Shown here in pieces: positions 1 to 8,356 of a stretch of DNA of 64,000 nt. The translations under genes were made by a program, and so were the position numbers. The notes under the pieces were generated by a model. That model saw only the letters and a list, made by a program, of their open reading frames with translations, did not search any database and was not told the origin of the DNA. Position 1 is the stretch's first letter. The number at the start of each line of letters is the position of its first letter. Source of the DNA: Acidaminobacter sp. JC074 (lineage in GTDB: Bacteria; Bacillota; Clostridia; Peptostreptococcales; Acidaminobacteraceae); contig NZ_VANV01000008.1 in NCBI RefSeq assembly GCF_022496765.1, positions 148,076 to 212,075 of the forward strand, written 5' to 3'.

Positions 1-12
1 GTCTTTTTATTG

Positions 13-68
13 CCATGTTAGGTCAACTGGGACCTTAAATAGTTAAGTTCTCTAAGGCCTAAACATGG
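13..68 (+). ncRNA. Structured leader RNA of repeated unit, copy 1
   Basis: A closing stem is formed by CCATGTTAGGTC (13-24) and GGCCTAAACATGG (56-68). Inside it an inner hairpin CTTAA-ATAG-TTAAG can be extended by pairing of GGGA with TCTC. The same element precedes the other four copies of the small membrane protein gene, where changes in the stems keep pairing. It lies 20 nt upstream of the start codon, so it is in the 5' UTR. The promoter of this copy is outside the window. It could be a cis-regulatory RNA; no known riboswitch class is recognised. Confidence 0.7.
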
Positions 69-87
69 TGAACTGAAAGGAAGGATC

Positions 88-339
88 ATGAATGGGAAAA
101 AACATGCTAGAATCAGTCTTGAAATGATAATAATGCTATGTATTTTTGCTTTGTTGTTAATCGTTTTATCAATGCTTAAAGCTAATATACTAGCAGCATT
201 ACTTATCGTTTCAGTTATGATTGTTATTTTAGCAAGACTTGGCTTTGAATCTAAAGTTAAGTTTGATGGTGATTCTGTTGAAGTAGAAACCTACAAAAAC
301 AGAAAAAACTCATCCGACCCTAACAAGCAAGATGAGTAA
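88..339 (+). CDS. Small two-helix membrane protein, repeat-unit family, copy 1
   Basis: An 83-aa protein of unknown function. A short basic N-terminus (MNGKKHAR) is followed by two hydrophobic segments (about residues 13-30 and 34-50) and a hydrophilic tail carrying the family signature GDSVEVETYKN, ending in KQDE. The tail is better conserved among the five copies than the membrane helices, so it is probably the working part. Start ATG 88 follows AAGGAAGG. The gene stands alone between its own leader RNA and its own terminator. It might be a stress or toxin-like membrane protein or a sensor of envelope state, but nothing in the sequence decides this. Confidence 0.75.
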   Translation: MNGKKHARISLEMIIMLCIFALLLIVLSMLKANILAALLIVSVMIVILARLGFESKVKFDGDSVEVETYKNRKNSSDPNKQDE

Positions 340-344
340 CACCA

Positions 345-383
345 CAAGGAAAGTCGTTTAATACGGCTTTTCTTGCTTTTATT
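345..383 (+). terminator. Rho-independent terminator, unit copy 1
   Basis: A 13-bp stem pairs CAAGGAAAGTCGT with ACGGCTTTTCTTG around loop TTAAT and is followed by CTTTTATT. The same hairpin ends the other copies. Confidence 0.85.
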
Positions 384-904
384 ATATACCAGATTTATCC
401 TGTTTTCAACATTTAGATAGAAACTGTCATTTAGGAATCGTTCACACTGCTATGTATTATAAAATGAGCACCAGTGTCTAGGTTAAAAACATGTTGCTAA
501 ACAGTGAAATGTTATATTAAGATCATATGTTTCAAGATGACGAGTGATATTGGAGAGATTCAAAATGCAATATATACAATTAGACTGAAGCTTATACTTA
601 ATTTTTATGGTAGTATATCTCTGAGTTAGATTCTAGATGTTAATTATTTTATTTACATATGTTTAAAAGAATAATATTCTTTGATTTTGACTATTCAATG
701 ATGAAATGGAAATCATCATGAGAAGTGATAAAGAGCTAAATTCTAGAGGATGGAGCAAACACATAAGGGAAAAAGATGATTTTATTTTAAGATATTTAAT
801 TTATGTAGTCAGTTATCGATTCTTTAGTAATTTTTTTTGATTATGCAACGTGCAAAGACATAATTGAAACCTTATTTTCCTAGTGTAAGAAACTAGATAT
901 ATAG
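384..904. other. Intergenic region with no recognised gene
   Basis: About 520 bp of AT-rich sequence with stops in all frames. No ORF with a credible ribosome binding site, RNA gene or clear repeat was seen. It separates the first repeat unit from the STAND NTPase gene. Confidence 0.6.
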
Positions 905-910
905 TATAAT
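905..910 (+). promoter_or_regulatory. Probable -10 box of the STAND NTPase gene
   Basis: A perfect TATAAT lies 25 bp before the start codon. No good -35 hexamer is seen at 17 bp. The ribosome binding site AAGGAG is at 925-930. Confidence 0.5.
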
Positions 911-935
911 GTAAGGGTATGAGAAGGAGAAAAGA

Positions 936-3900
936 ATGAAGTTTGATTTTGAATTGCCTTGTGATGAAAAACTTGAATTTACTGACAGAGAAGATGCAAG
1001 AGAATTGTTTTGGACTACGTATGAGCATATGCTTACAGAAATTAAAAATGGAAACAGTTCTTATCAGGTATTAGATTATTATGGTATAGGAGGTGTTGGC
1101 AAGTCTAGATTGCAACAGCATTTTATGGGTGAACTAGATAAAAGAAAAGAAAGTGTTTATGTCCATCATGACCTTCAAGAAAGTAGTGATAGATTAACAG
1201 TAATGAGACTTTTGAGTAATCAGTTGAGAAAGCATGGTGTTAAGTTCTTATTTTATGACTATGCCCGTTATAGAAGAGCAGAGCTTATTGGCGATGGTGC
1301 TGAGTTAACAGAAAAACAAACTATTATTGAGAGTAATCCATTTTTATCTGAAGTATTTGATATTTGTAGTTGTATCCCAGTTATCTCGGATATTACTGAT
1401 CCTACTAAATACATCGTTGATGGTATAGGAAAAATAAGACATCGATTTAATGAAAACAAAACTACTCTACAAAGAATTGATCATATGACTGTAGGTGAGT
1501 TATATGAGAGTTTACCTTTGTTTTTTGCCTTTGATATTTCAAAATCTATGGTCGAAATGAACAGGTTACTGCTTGTTTTTCTTGATACATATGAAGCTTT
1601 TGTCAATTATACTAGTTTGTTAGATGATGCTCTCAGTAAAGATAAATGGCTTAGAGATGTTCGTTTTGGTTTGATTCCCAAAACTCAAAACATACTATGG
1701 GTTATTGGTGGGAGAAATGAACTTAGATGGCGTGATATGCATAGATACTGGGACGAGGAAGCACGTCTTAAAACTATGAATATAGGTGATCTCTCTGAGG
1801 AAGATACTTTTAAGTTGTTGGAAAGTAAAAAGATCACTAATGAAAAAATGAAGAAATTCATTTATGATTTGTCTAATGGAACACCTTTATACCTTGAATT
1901 ATGTATAGATAACTATAAAGATTCTCTAACTATCAATAATAGAGAACCGAGTTTAGAAGAAGTTGGTGAAAACAAGGCTTCCCTAGTTGAACGTTATGTT
2001 ATGTACAGAAATAATAACGAGAGAGAGCTCTTGCATATTTTAGCCAGTTTTGGTAGTTGGTCAATTGAGGAGTTAGAGACCTTTAAAAACAAGTTCTATC
2101 CTAATATTTCTGATATATCTTTAGAAAATATAATTTATCATTCTTATGTTACTAAGACTGAAGATGGTTTGTTTAAACTTCATGATACAGTCTTAGACGG
2201 TATCTTAGCAGATTATGAAGGTAACATAGAAAAAGTTAAAGAAAGAGTCTCTGAGTTTAGAATCGATAGGATGTCAGCTGTTTCTTCTGCCATTCCTGAA
2301 GAGCTTTCAGTTGATAGATTAATAAAATTAACCAGAAACAAAATGGTTGTTATTCAAGAGTTAGAGGATTTAGAGGAATACTATAATGAACTTAAAGATC
2401 ATTTATTAGATTTAAGAAAAAAAATGCAGTTTGCAGATAGTCTTTCTGTCCTTAAATTAATAATGAATAAGCTAGAAGTCGTTCATCCTAGATCTGTATT
2501 GGATGCAAAAATAAAGATTGCCTATGCTAAGGATTTGCTAGACCTTGGGCAATATGATCAAATGATTTCATATGCACAAGAGGCTTATGAGATTATAAAT
2601 GACTATGAGGATTCCTTAGAAGATAAGGCTTCTATTTATAATAGCTATGCTTGGATAATCAGCAAAAATGGTTTAAAAGAAAGAGCTTTAGAGATAGCAA
2701 AAAAAGCCTTAAAAATAAGGCTAGAACTTCATGGTGAAGAAGATGAAAAAACTATCATATCTAAACATACTGTGGCTAGCCTTTTATCTGATAATAAGTA
2801 TAATAAAGAAGCTATTAAGCTAAATGAAGAAGTCTATGATTATAGATTAAATAATTATGGTCTTGAAGATGAAAAAACTTTGGCTACTATGAATAATTTG
2901 GCTATTTACTACAGTATTGATAATAAAAAAGATATGGCCTTCGACTTAACAGAAGAAGTGTACGCGATTAGAAAAAAGTTATATGGTGAAGACCATTTAA
3001 GTACACTATCTGCATTACACAACCTATCTATTAGATATTCTGAAAATGGTCAAGAAGATAAAGCTTTAGAGTGTTCAAAGTATGTTATGGTCAAGCGATT
3101 AGAATTACTGGGTAAAAAACATCCTGAAACAATTAGAGCTATGTATACTTATGCGGCACGCTTGTTAAGTGATAAAAAGGTAGATGAGGCATTTAAGTTG
3201 TATTACGAGGTGATTGATTTAAGAATAGAAGTGTTAGGTTCATCACATCCTCTGACACAAACCACATATTTTTTTATTAAGAGACAGCTGAAAAAATATT
3301 ACGGTAGGGATCTTTCATTAGCCTTCGAGAATAAATATGATTATATAAACCAAGGAAATGATTATAGAGTTGAGTTATACAAAAAAGTTTTTGGATTAGA
3401 ACATCAAGAAACCTTGAAAGCATTGAGGACACATGCATCTAAATTAATGAAAATAGGCAATATAGAAAAAGCCCGTCAAATATATGAAGATATCATAGAT
3501 ATCAATAAGAAATTAAATGATTCAAATCATGAAGATGTTTTTGTAACACAAGAGGAGTATCTTTATAATATTTGGGAGTATACAAAACTAGAGGATGACT
3601 CCAAAGCTTACATAAACTTATTTAAAAAGATGGTTAAAGCTTTAGGTTCTCAAAGTAAAATTGTTTCTGACAATATTGAAAAGTATTCTAGGGTAAGTAT
3701 GCAAAACAGCTATAAAGACTATCATGAAGATAGGTATTTGATTTTTCAAGATATTTTAGGTGATACTCATGAAAAAACTATTGATGCATTTATCGAGTAT
3801 TGTGGATCTCGATATGATGAAGAGTTGCTTATAAAAGTGAATCAGTTCGTTGAAAGACTCATGAAAAATAAACTCGAGATTAATCATAAGTTGATTAGTG

Positions 3901-6110
3901 CACAATACAATCTTTTAGATAGATTCAGAAGTAATAATGAAGCTTTTGCAGCAATTGATAAATACATGACATACTATAAAGTAATCGTTGGCGAAAATTC
4001 CAAGCAGTTCGTTAATGTCTTACTTGAGTGTGCTACTAAATTAAAGAACAGTGGTTATATAGAAAATGCCAATACCCTTGCCCAGAAATATACTGCTTTA
4101 TGTAGTAAAAATCAATTCTTTATTGAAGTTATTGCTATAGATATTCAATCAAGATACCTTATTCAAAGTGAAAAGATAAATCAAGCTCTTACTTTATTTG
4201 ACCATTATTTAAACCATGTTTCAGATCTTCATGGTATAGCGAGCTACAAGTACAAGAAGTGTTTTGAAATATATATAAAACTGTTAACAAGTAATAAGCT
4301 GTTTGATATTGCTGTACAGAAAATAGACAATTTATTAGAACATTATGACCATCAGCTTGGTAAAGACAATGATGAAACCATAGAGCTTTTTTTCAATAAA
4401 GCAGAAATATTTATGAGAATGAATGAACTTAATGATGCTTACTTAGTTTATGTGGATATTGAAAAAAGAACGCATCATATGGAAAAATATAGACGTTATT
4501 TAGCTGACTATACAGGAAAATGTCTTATGAAGCTTAAGAGATATGAAGAGGCATATAATTACTTCATAAATTACTATAATGATTACAAGAAGGCTACTGT
4601 AGAACTTGCTCCACGATATGTTGAAGAACTGCTTGAATGCTTTTTGCATTTAGATAAAAAAGAAGAAGAGTACCGAATTCTGAAGGATTATGTAGAAGGT
4701 GTCGGAAGAGAACGTGGATTCTTAGGATTAAGAGATAACCTAGTTCGTTTAGCTTTGATTTCGATAGAACAAAATGATTTTGATACTGCCAATAAGTATA
4801 CTGAGGAACTTAGTAAGAATCGATTGATGTGGATAAATGACTTTACATTTATTAAGCAGATGATTAATCTATACCAAGTTTTTTTGCCTGAATATCTTAG
4901 CAAATTTGGTAAAAGCAATGTCAGATACTTTGAAATGCAAGAGTTACTCATAGATTACCAAAGCTTTGAAGGTAAAGAGGAATTGAAAGCATTAGAGGCG
5001 GCTGTAAAAGATACAGCGGAATTTTATGGTCAAGATGATATAAAAACAGTTCAGTATTTAATCAAGTTGTCAAGTAAATATGTAGAGTTAAATAAAAGGA
5101 GAAAGGTATACAAATTGTTTGAAAAAATAATCAGCATGCCTATCAGTAAAAGTAAACTCACTGCTTCGATAGAAGGTGTTTACCATATGCAGGCGTATTT
5201 ACTGACAACAAGGAGTGCTGAGAAATCATCAAAACTGATGAAGAACTATCTAGAACAAATAGAGAATAGTGAATGGATAAAAGATAAGTATGTCTGTAAA
5301 TGGGTGGTTTTGATACTAGCTGAAATATTTGAAGAACAACAAGCTTTATCTAGAGTTCTAAACTTGGTTCAACCTAAAACCTTGAGAGTTTATGATGAAG
5401 TTGCTAATAACCTGATATCTTATAAAAATATTAGTAGTCGGAAAGTTGGAATAGATTCTAATTTGAAAAAGAATAAACGACTTGGAAAACAGATATTGTT
5501 AAAAGGTCTGTCTGAATGTTCTTGTAACATTGATACTTCTTCAGCAGAAAGATTGGTTAATTTGATTCATAAGTTTAAGGGGGATATTGAGTTATGTGAA
5601 GCGATTCTTCCTTATATTAATCAAGTTGAGTTAGATAAAGAAATTTTAATTGACTTTAAAGGTCAGATGGCTAATCACTATATTGGCAAGGATATAGATA
5701 AGGTTTTTGAACTAAGTAATGAAATTCTGGAATTAGATGAGAATAATAGTGCTGCAAAAGTATTTATTTCCAAGTATTATAGTAGAGTTGGTCAACATGG
5801 AAAAGCTCTAAGAGTCGCGAACGATCTTCTAGAATATGAAAAGTCTCAGAAAACACCAGAAAATGAAGGGATGTTGATAGCTATGTATAATCTGTCTGAC
5901 ATAGTCTTAGCTTCTGGTGACAATGAAAAAGCTGAAAGTTTAAAATCTCAGGCTTTTGATTTGGATCAAATTAAGCCATTAATAGAGGCGTCAAAATCTA
6001 ACACTAAAACTTATAAAGGTCAGTGGGCTTATTTGAATCTAAAGTTCATTTCTTCAAAAAGGAAACTCGTAGAGCGCCCAAATATCAAAAAATTAATTAA
6101 AACTAAATAA
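936..6110 (+). CDS. STAND-type NTPase with long TPR array
   Basis: A 1724-aa protein. The N-terminus holds an AP-ATPase/NB-ARC-like module: Walker A GIGGVGKS at residues 50-57, a hydrophobic strand ending in Asp (LLLVFLDTYE, 211-220) as Walker B, and an Arg-containing sensor WVIGGRNEL near 256-263. From about residue 500 to the C-terminus it is alpha-helical with TPR units. Several are about 42 residues long and of kinesin-light-chain type, with repeats such as GEDHLSTLSALHNL. STAND proteins are switch-like NTPases whose repeats sense a ligand; many bacterial ones act in antiphage defence. No separate effector domain precedes the ATPase, so the output is unknown. The gene is monocistronic, with its own -10 box and terminator. 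It could instead be a regulator. Confidence 0.8.
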   Translation: MKFDFELPCDEKLEFTDREDARELFWTTYEHMLTEIKNGNSSYQVLDYYGIGGVGKSRLQQHFMGELDKRKESVYVHHDLQESSDRLTVMRLLSNQLRKHGVKFLFYDYARYRRAELIGDGAELTEKQTIIESNPFLSEVFDICSCIPVISDITDPTKYIVDGIGKIRHRFNENKTTLQRIDHMTVGELYESLPLFFAFDISKSMVEMNRLLLVFLDTYEAFVNYTSLLDDALSKDKWLRDVRFGLIPKTQNILWVIGGRNELRWRDMHRYWDEEARLKTMNIGDLSEEDTFKLLESKKITNEKMKKFIYDLSNGTPLYLELCIDNYKDSLTINNREPSLEEVGENKASLVERYVMYRNNNERELLHILASFGSWSIEELETFKNKFYPNISDISLENIIYHSYVTKTEDGLFKLHDTVLDGILADYEGNIEKVKERVSEFRIDRMSAVSSAIPEELSVDRLIKLTRNKMVVIQELEDLEEYYNELKDHLLDLRKKMQFADSLSVLKLIMNKLEVVHPRSVLDAKIKIAYAKDLLDLGQYDQMISYAQEAYEIINDYEDSLEDKASIYNSYAWIISKNGLKERALEIAKKALKIRLELHGEEDEKTIISKHTVASLLSDNKYNKEAIKLNEEVYDYRLNNYGLEDEKTLATMNNLAIYYSIDNKKDMAFDLTEEVYAIRKKLYGEDHLSTLSALHNLSIRYSENGQEDKALECSKYVMVKRLELLGKKHPETIRAMYTYAARLLSDKKVDEAFKLYYEVIDLRIEVLGSSHPLTQTTYFFIKRQLKKYYGRDLSLAFENKYDYINQGNDYRVELYKKVFGLEHQETLKALRTHASKLMKIGNIEKARQIYEDIIDINKKLNDSNHEDVFVTQEEYLYNIWEYTKLEDDSKAYINLFKKMVKALGSQSKIVSDNIEKYSRVSMQNSYKDYHEDRYLIFQDILGDTHEKTIDAFIEYCGSRYDEELLIKVNQFVERLMKNKLEINHKLISAQYNLLDRFRSNNEAFAAIDKYMTYYKVIVGENSKQFVNVLLECATKLKNSGYIENANTLAQKYTALCSKNQFFIEVIAIDIQSRYLIQSEKINQALTLFDHYLNHVSDLHGIASYKYKKCFEIYIKLLTSNKLFDIAVQKIDNLLEHYDHQLGKDNDETIELFFNKAEIFMRMNELNDAYLVYVDIEKRTHHMEKYRRYLADYTGKCLMKLKRYEEAYNYFINYYNDYKKATVELAPRYVEELLECFLHLDKKEEEYRILKDYVEGVGRERGFLGLRDNLVRLALISIEQNDFDTANKYTEELSKNRLMWINDFTFIKQMINLYQVFLPEYLSKFGKSNVRYFEMQELLIDYQSFEGKEELKALEAAVKDTAEFYGQDDIKTVQYLIKLSSKYVELNKRRKVYKLFEKIISMPISKSKLTASIEGVYHMQAYLLTTRSAEKSSKLMKNYLEQIENSEWIKDKYVCKWVVLILAEIFEEQQALSRVLNLVQPKTLRVYDEVANNLISYKNISSRKVGIDSNLKKNKRLGKQILLKGLSECSCNIDTSSAERLVNLIHKFKGDIELCEAILPYINQVELDKEILIDFKGQMANHYIGKDIDKVFELSNEILELDENNSAAKVFISKYYSRVGQHGKALRVANDLLEYEKSQKTPENEGMLIAMYNLSDIVLASGDNEKAESLKSQAFDLDQIKPLIEASKSNTKTYKGQWAYLNLKFISSKRKLVERPNIKKLIKTK

Positions 6111-6139
6111 ATCTGTTTAGTTTGTCATGTAATCTATTT

Positions 6140-6174
6140 AAGATGAACCATATGTTGGTTTATCTTTTTTTTGA
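6140..6174 (+). terminator. Terminator of the STAND NTPase gene
   Basis: Stem AAGATGAACC / GGTTTATCTT is followed by a run of T. It ends transcription before the ptsH operon. Confidence 0.8.
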
Positions 6175-6300
6175 TTAAAGTGTAGTATTGCCACATATAA
6201 ATGGAATAAGGATAATATTTTCTCTGAAGGCCTTGTAATTTATACTGTATGTATAGGTGAGATAATGTTTATTTTGCAATAAAGTATAGAGGAGTATAAA

Positions 6301-6561
6301 ATGAAGAGAAGTTTTATTATTAAAAATGAACTAGGTCTGCATGCAAGACCTATTAGTAAATGGTTGGCTGTATTTAAAGAAAGTGATGCCCTTGTTAATG
6401 TTTTTAAAGGTGATAAGAAGTTCAATGGCAAGAGCATGATTTCTCTTATGCAGACAGCTGCCAAAAAAGATGACGAAATAACTGTTGAGATAATAGGTGA
6501 TTCTGAAGATATTCTTATAGAAGAGCTGTCATTACTTATTGAAGATGGGTTTGGTGAGTAA
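6301..6561 (+). CDS. ptsH: HPr family phosphocarrier protein
   Basis: An 86-aa protein of normal HPr length. The phospho-accepting His lies in GLHARP near residue 15, and the HPr kinase target region NGKSMISLM carries the regulatory Ser near residue 46, as in Gram-positive HPr. It would pass phosphate from enzyme I to PTS targets in the cytoplasm. Its stop codon lies 1 nt before the ptsI start, so the two are translationally linked. Position at the head of a catabolic operon with a PRD regulator and no EII genes suggests either the general HPr of the cell or a dedicated paralogue for PRD and transporter control. Ribosome binding site: GAGGAG. Confidence 0.92.
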   Translation: MKRSFIIKNELGLHARPISKWLAVFKESDALVNVFKGDKKFNGKSMISLMQTAAKKDDEITVEIIGDSEDILIEELSLLIEDGFGE

Positions 6562-6562
6562 G

Positions 6563-8266
6563 ATGAACATACAAGGAATTGGTGCTTCATCTGGTATTGG
6601 GCTTGGCCAGGCATTTGTTTATGAGTCATCAGATATTGAGATTATAGAAGATTCTTTATTATCTTTAGAAGAAGAAATGTGCTTATTTACAAAAGCGATT
6701 GAATCAGCTTCAGATGATATAAAGAACTTATATGAAAGAGCCAAAATAAGACTAGGTGAAAAAGATGCCGGCGTTTTTCAGGCACATCTTATGTTTCTAG
6801 AAGATCCTGAGTTTACATCGGGGATTGAGGCTTTAATTGAATCTGGCAAAACGTCTACTTTTGCCGTAAAAAATGTAAGTGATATGCTTATAGCCATGTT
6901 TTCGTCTATGGACGATGATTATATGAAAGAGCGTGCAAGTGATATCAAAGATGTATCAGATAGATTGATAAATATCTTATTAGGTGTAAATGCTTCTTTG
7001 GATTCATTTGAATCACCAGTGATCATAGTTGCAGAGGATTTGACACCATCCATGACAGTTACATTAGACCCTAAAATGGTATTGGCCTTTATAACAAGAG
7101 TAGGTGGTAAAACATCACACTCTGCTATCATGGCAAGAAACATGGGCATTCCAGCGGTCGTTGGCCTAGGTGATATCAGTGACATTGAATCAGGTTCTGT
7201 TCTAATTGTTAACGGTGACACAGGTCAAGTGACATTATCACCAACGTCATCAGAACTTGATGATGCAGAGACTTTAAGAAAAGACTACTTAATAAAGCAG
7301 AACATGCTACAAGCTTTTGTCGGAAAAGAGACAATGACACAAGACAAGAAACGCATTGAACTGGTATGTAATATTGGTAGTGATAAAGATATACCATTGG
7401 TTCAATCCAATGACGGAGAAGGTGTCGGTTTATTTAGATCAGAGTTTCTATATATGGATCAAGAATCTATGCCATCAGAGGAAACTCAGTTTAAAGCCTA
7501 TAAGGCGGTGGTAGAAAGTATTTCTGGTCCTGTAATTATTCGTACATTGGATGTTGGTGGCGATAAGGACATTCCTTACATTAAGTTAGATGAAGAGATG
7601 AATCCTTTTCTAGGTGTAAGAGCGGTCAGACTTTGTTTAAAAGATAGCCAGCTTTTTCAGCCACAACTATGTGCGCTATTAAGAGCCAGTGTTTATGGTC
7701 ATCTAAAAATTATGTTTCCAATGGTTTCTAGTCTTGAAGAAGTTCATCTTATTAAGGCTGAACTTGAAAAAGCTAAAGAGACCCTTAGAAAACGTGGTGA
7801 TTCTTATGATTCAAATGTAGAAATCGGAATTATGATAGAGATTCCATCAGCAGCTTTGATGGCAGATATGTTTGCAAAAGAAGTAGACTTCTTTTCTATT
7901 GGTACCAATGACTTGGTTCAATATACAACTGCTACTGACCGTATCAATCAAAATGTTTCCCATTTATATAGCCACTACCATCCCGCAGTCTTAAGATTGA
8001 TTAAGTTTGTGGCTGAAGCAGGAGGGCGTGAAAATATCATGGTTGGCATGTGTGGCGAAGCTGCAAGTGATCCGCTATTGATACCTTTTCTAATAGGTGC
8101 TGGCTTAAATGAACTCAGTGTATCACCCTATAAAGTTTTAGCAACTAGAAGTCATATTTCTACATTGACTTATGAAAAATGTAAAGAATATTCAAAAGAA
8201 ATAATGAATTTATCTACTGCTTCTCAAGTACGTGACTACCTAGAAACAGTAGCTTTAAACCAATAA
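6563..8266 (+). CDS. ptsI: PTS enzyme I (phosphoenolpyruvate-protein phosphotransferase)
   Basis: 567 aa from ATG 6563, the normal length. The domains are complete: the N-terminal HPr-binding region, the swivelling domain with active-site His in GGKTSHSAIMARNMGIPA, and the PEP-binding TIM barrel with SIGTNDLVQYT and the Cys motif GMCGEAA. It takes phosphate from PEP and gives it to HPr. ATG 6563 begins the family-typical sequence MNIQGIGAS; a start 24 bases upstream would overlap ptsH. It is followed 90 bp later by the PRD regulator, whose PRD and EIIB domains are expected to be phosphorylated through this protein. Confidence 0.95.
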   Translation: MNIQGIGASSGIGLGQAFVYESSDIEIIEDSLLSLEEEMCLFTKAIESASDDIKNLYERAKIRLGEKDAGVFQAHLMFLEDPEFTSGIEALIESGKTSTFAVKNVSDMLIAMFSSMDDDYMKERASDIKDVSDRLINILLGVNASLDSFESPVIIVAEDLTPSMTVTLDPKMVLAFITRVGGKTSHSAIMARNMGIPAVVGLGDISDIESGSVLIVNGDTGQVTLSPTSSELDDAETLRKDYLIKQNMLQAFVGKETMTQDKKRIELVCNIGSDKDIPLVQSNDGEGVGLFRSEFLYMDQESMPSEETQFKAYKAVVESISGPVIIRTLDVGGDKDIPYIKLDEEMNPFLGVRAVRLCLKDSQLFQPQLCALLRASVYGHLKIMFPMVSSLEEVHLIKAELEKAKETLRKRGDSYDSNVEIGIMIEIPSAALMADMFAKEVDFFSIGTNDLVQYTTATDRINQNVSHLYSHYHPAVLRLIKFVAEAGGRENIMVGMCGEAASDPLLIPFLIGAGLNELSVSPYKVLATRSHISTLTYEKCKEYSKEIMNLSTASQVRDYLETVALNQ

Positions 8267-8356
8267 AGTATGATATTGCAAGGTAGGTTCGGCAAGTAAA
8301 TGATATTTTATTTGTAAACATGATGGCCTATGATGATATCAAGAAGGGAAAGCCAT

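Noticed and set aside
13..68. Leader element as a cyclic-di-GMP-I riboswitch
   Set aside because: GGCCTAAACA recalls a piece of that class, but the tetraloop-receptor, the second helix and the ligand-binding bases are absent and the element is too short.
813..1028. Minus-strand ORF across the start of the STAND NTPase gene
   Set aside because: It overlaps the promoter and ribosome binding site of a large well-supported gene and has no ribosome binding site of its own.
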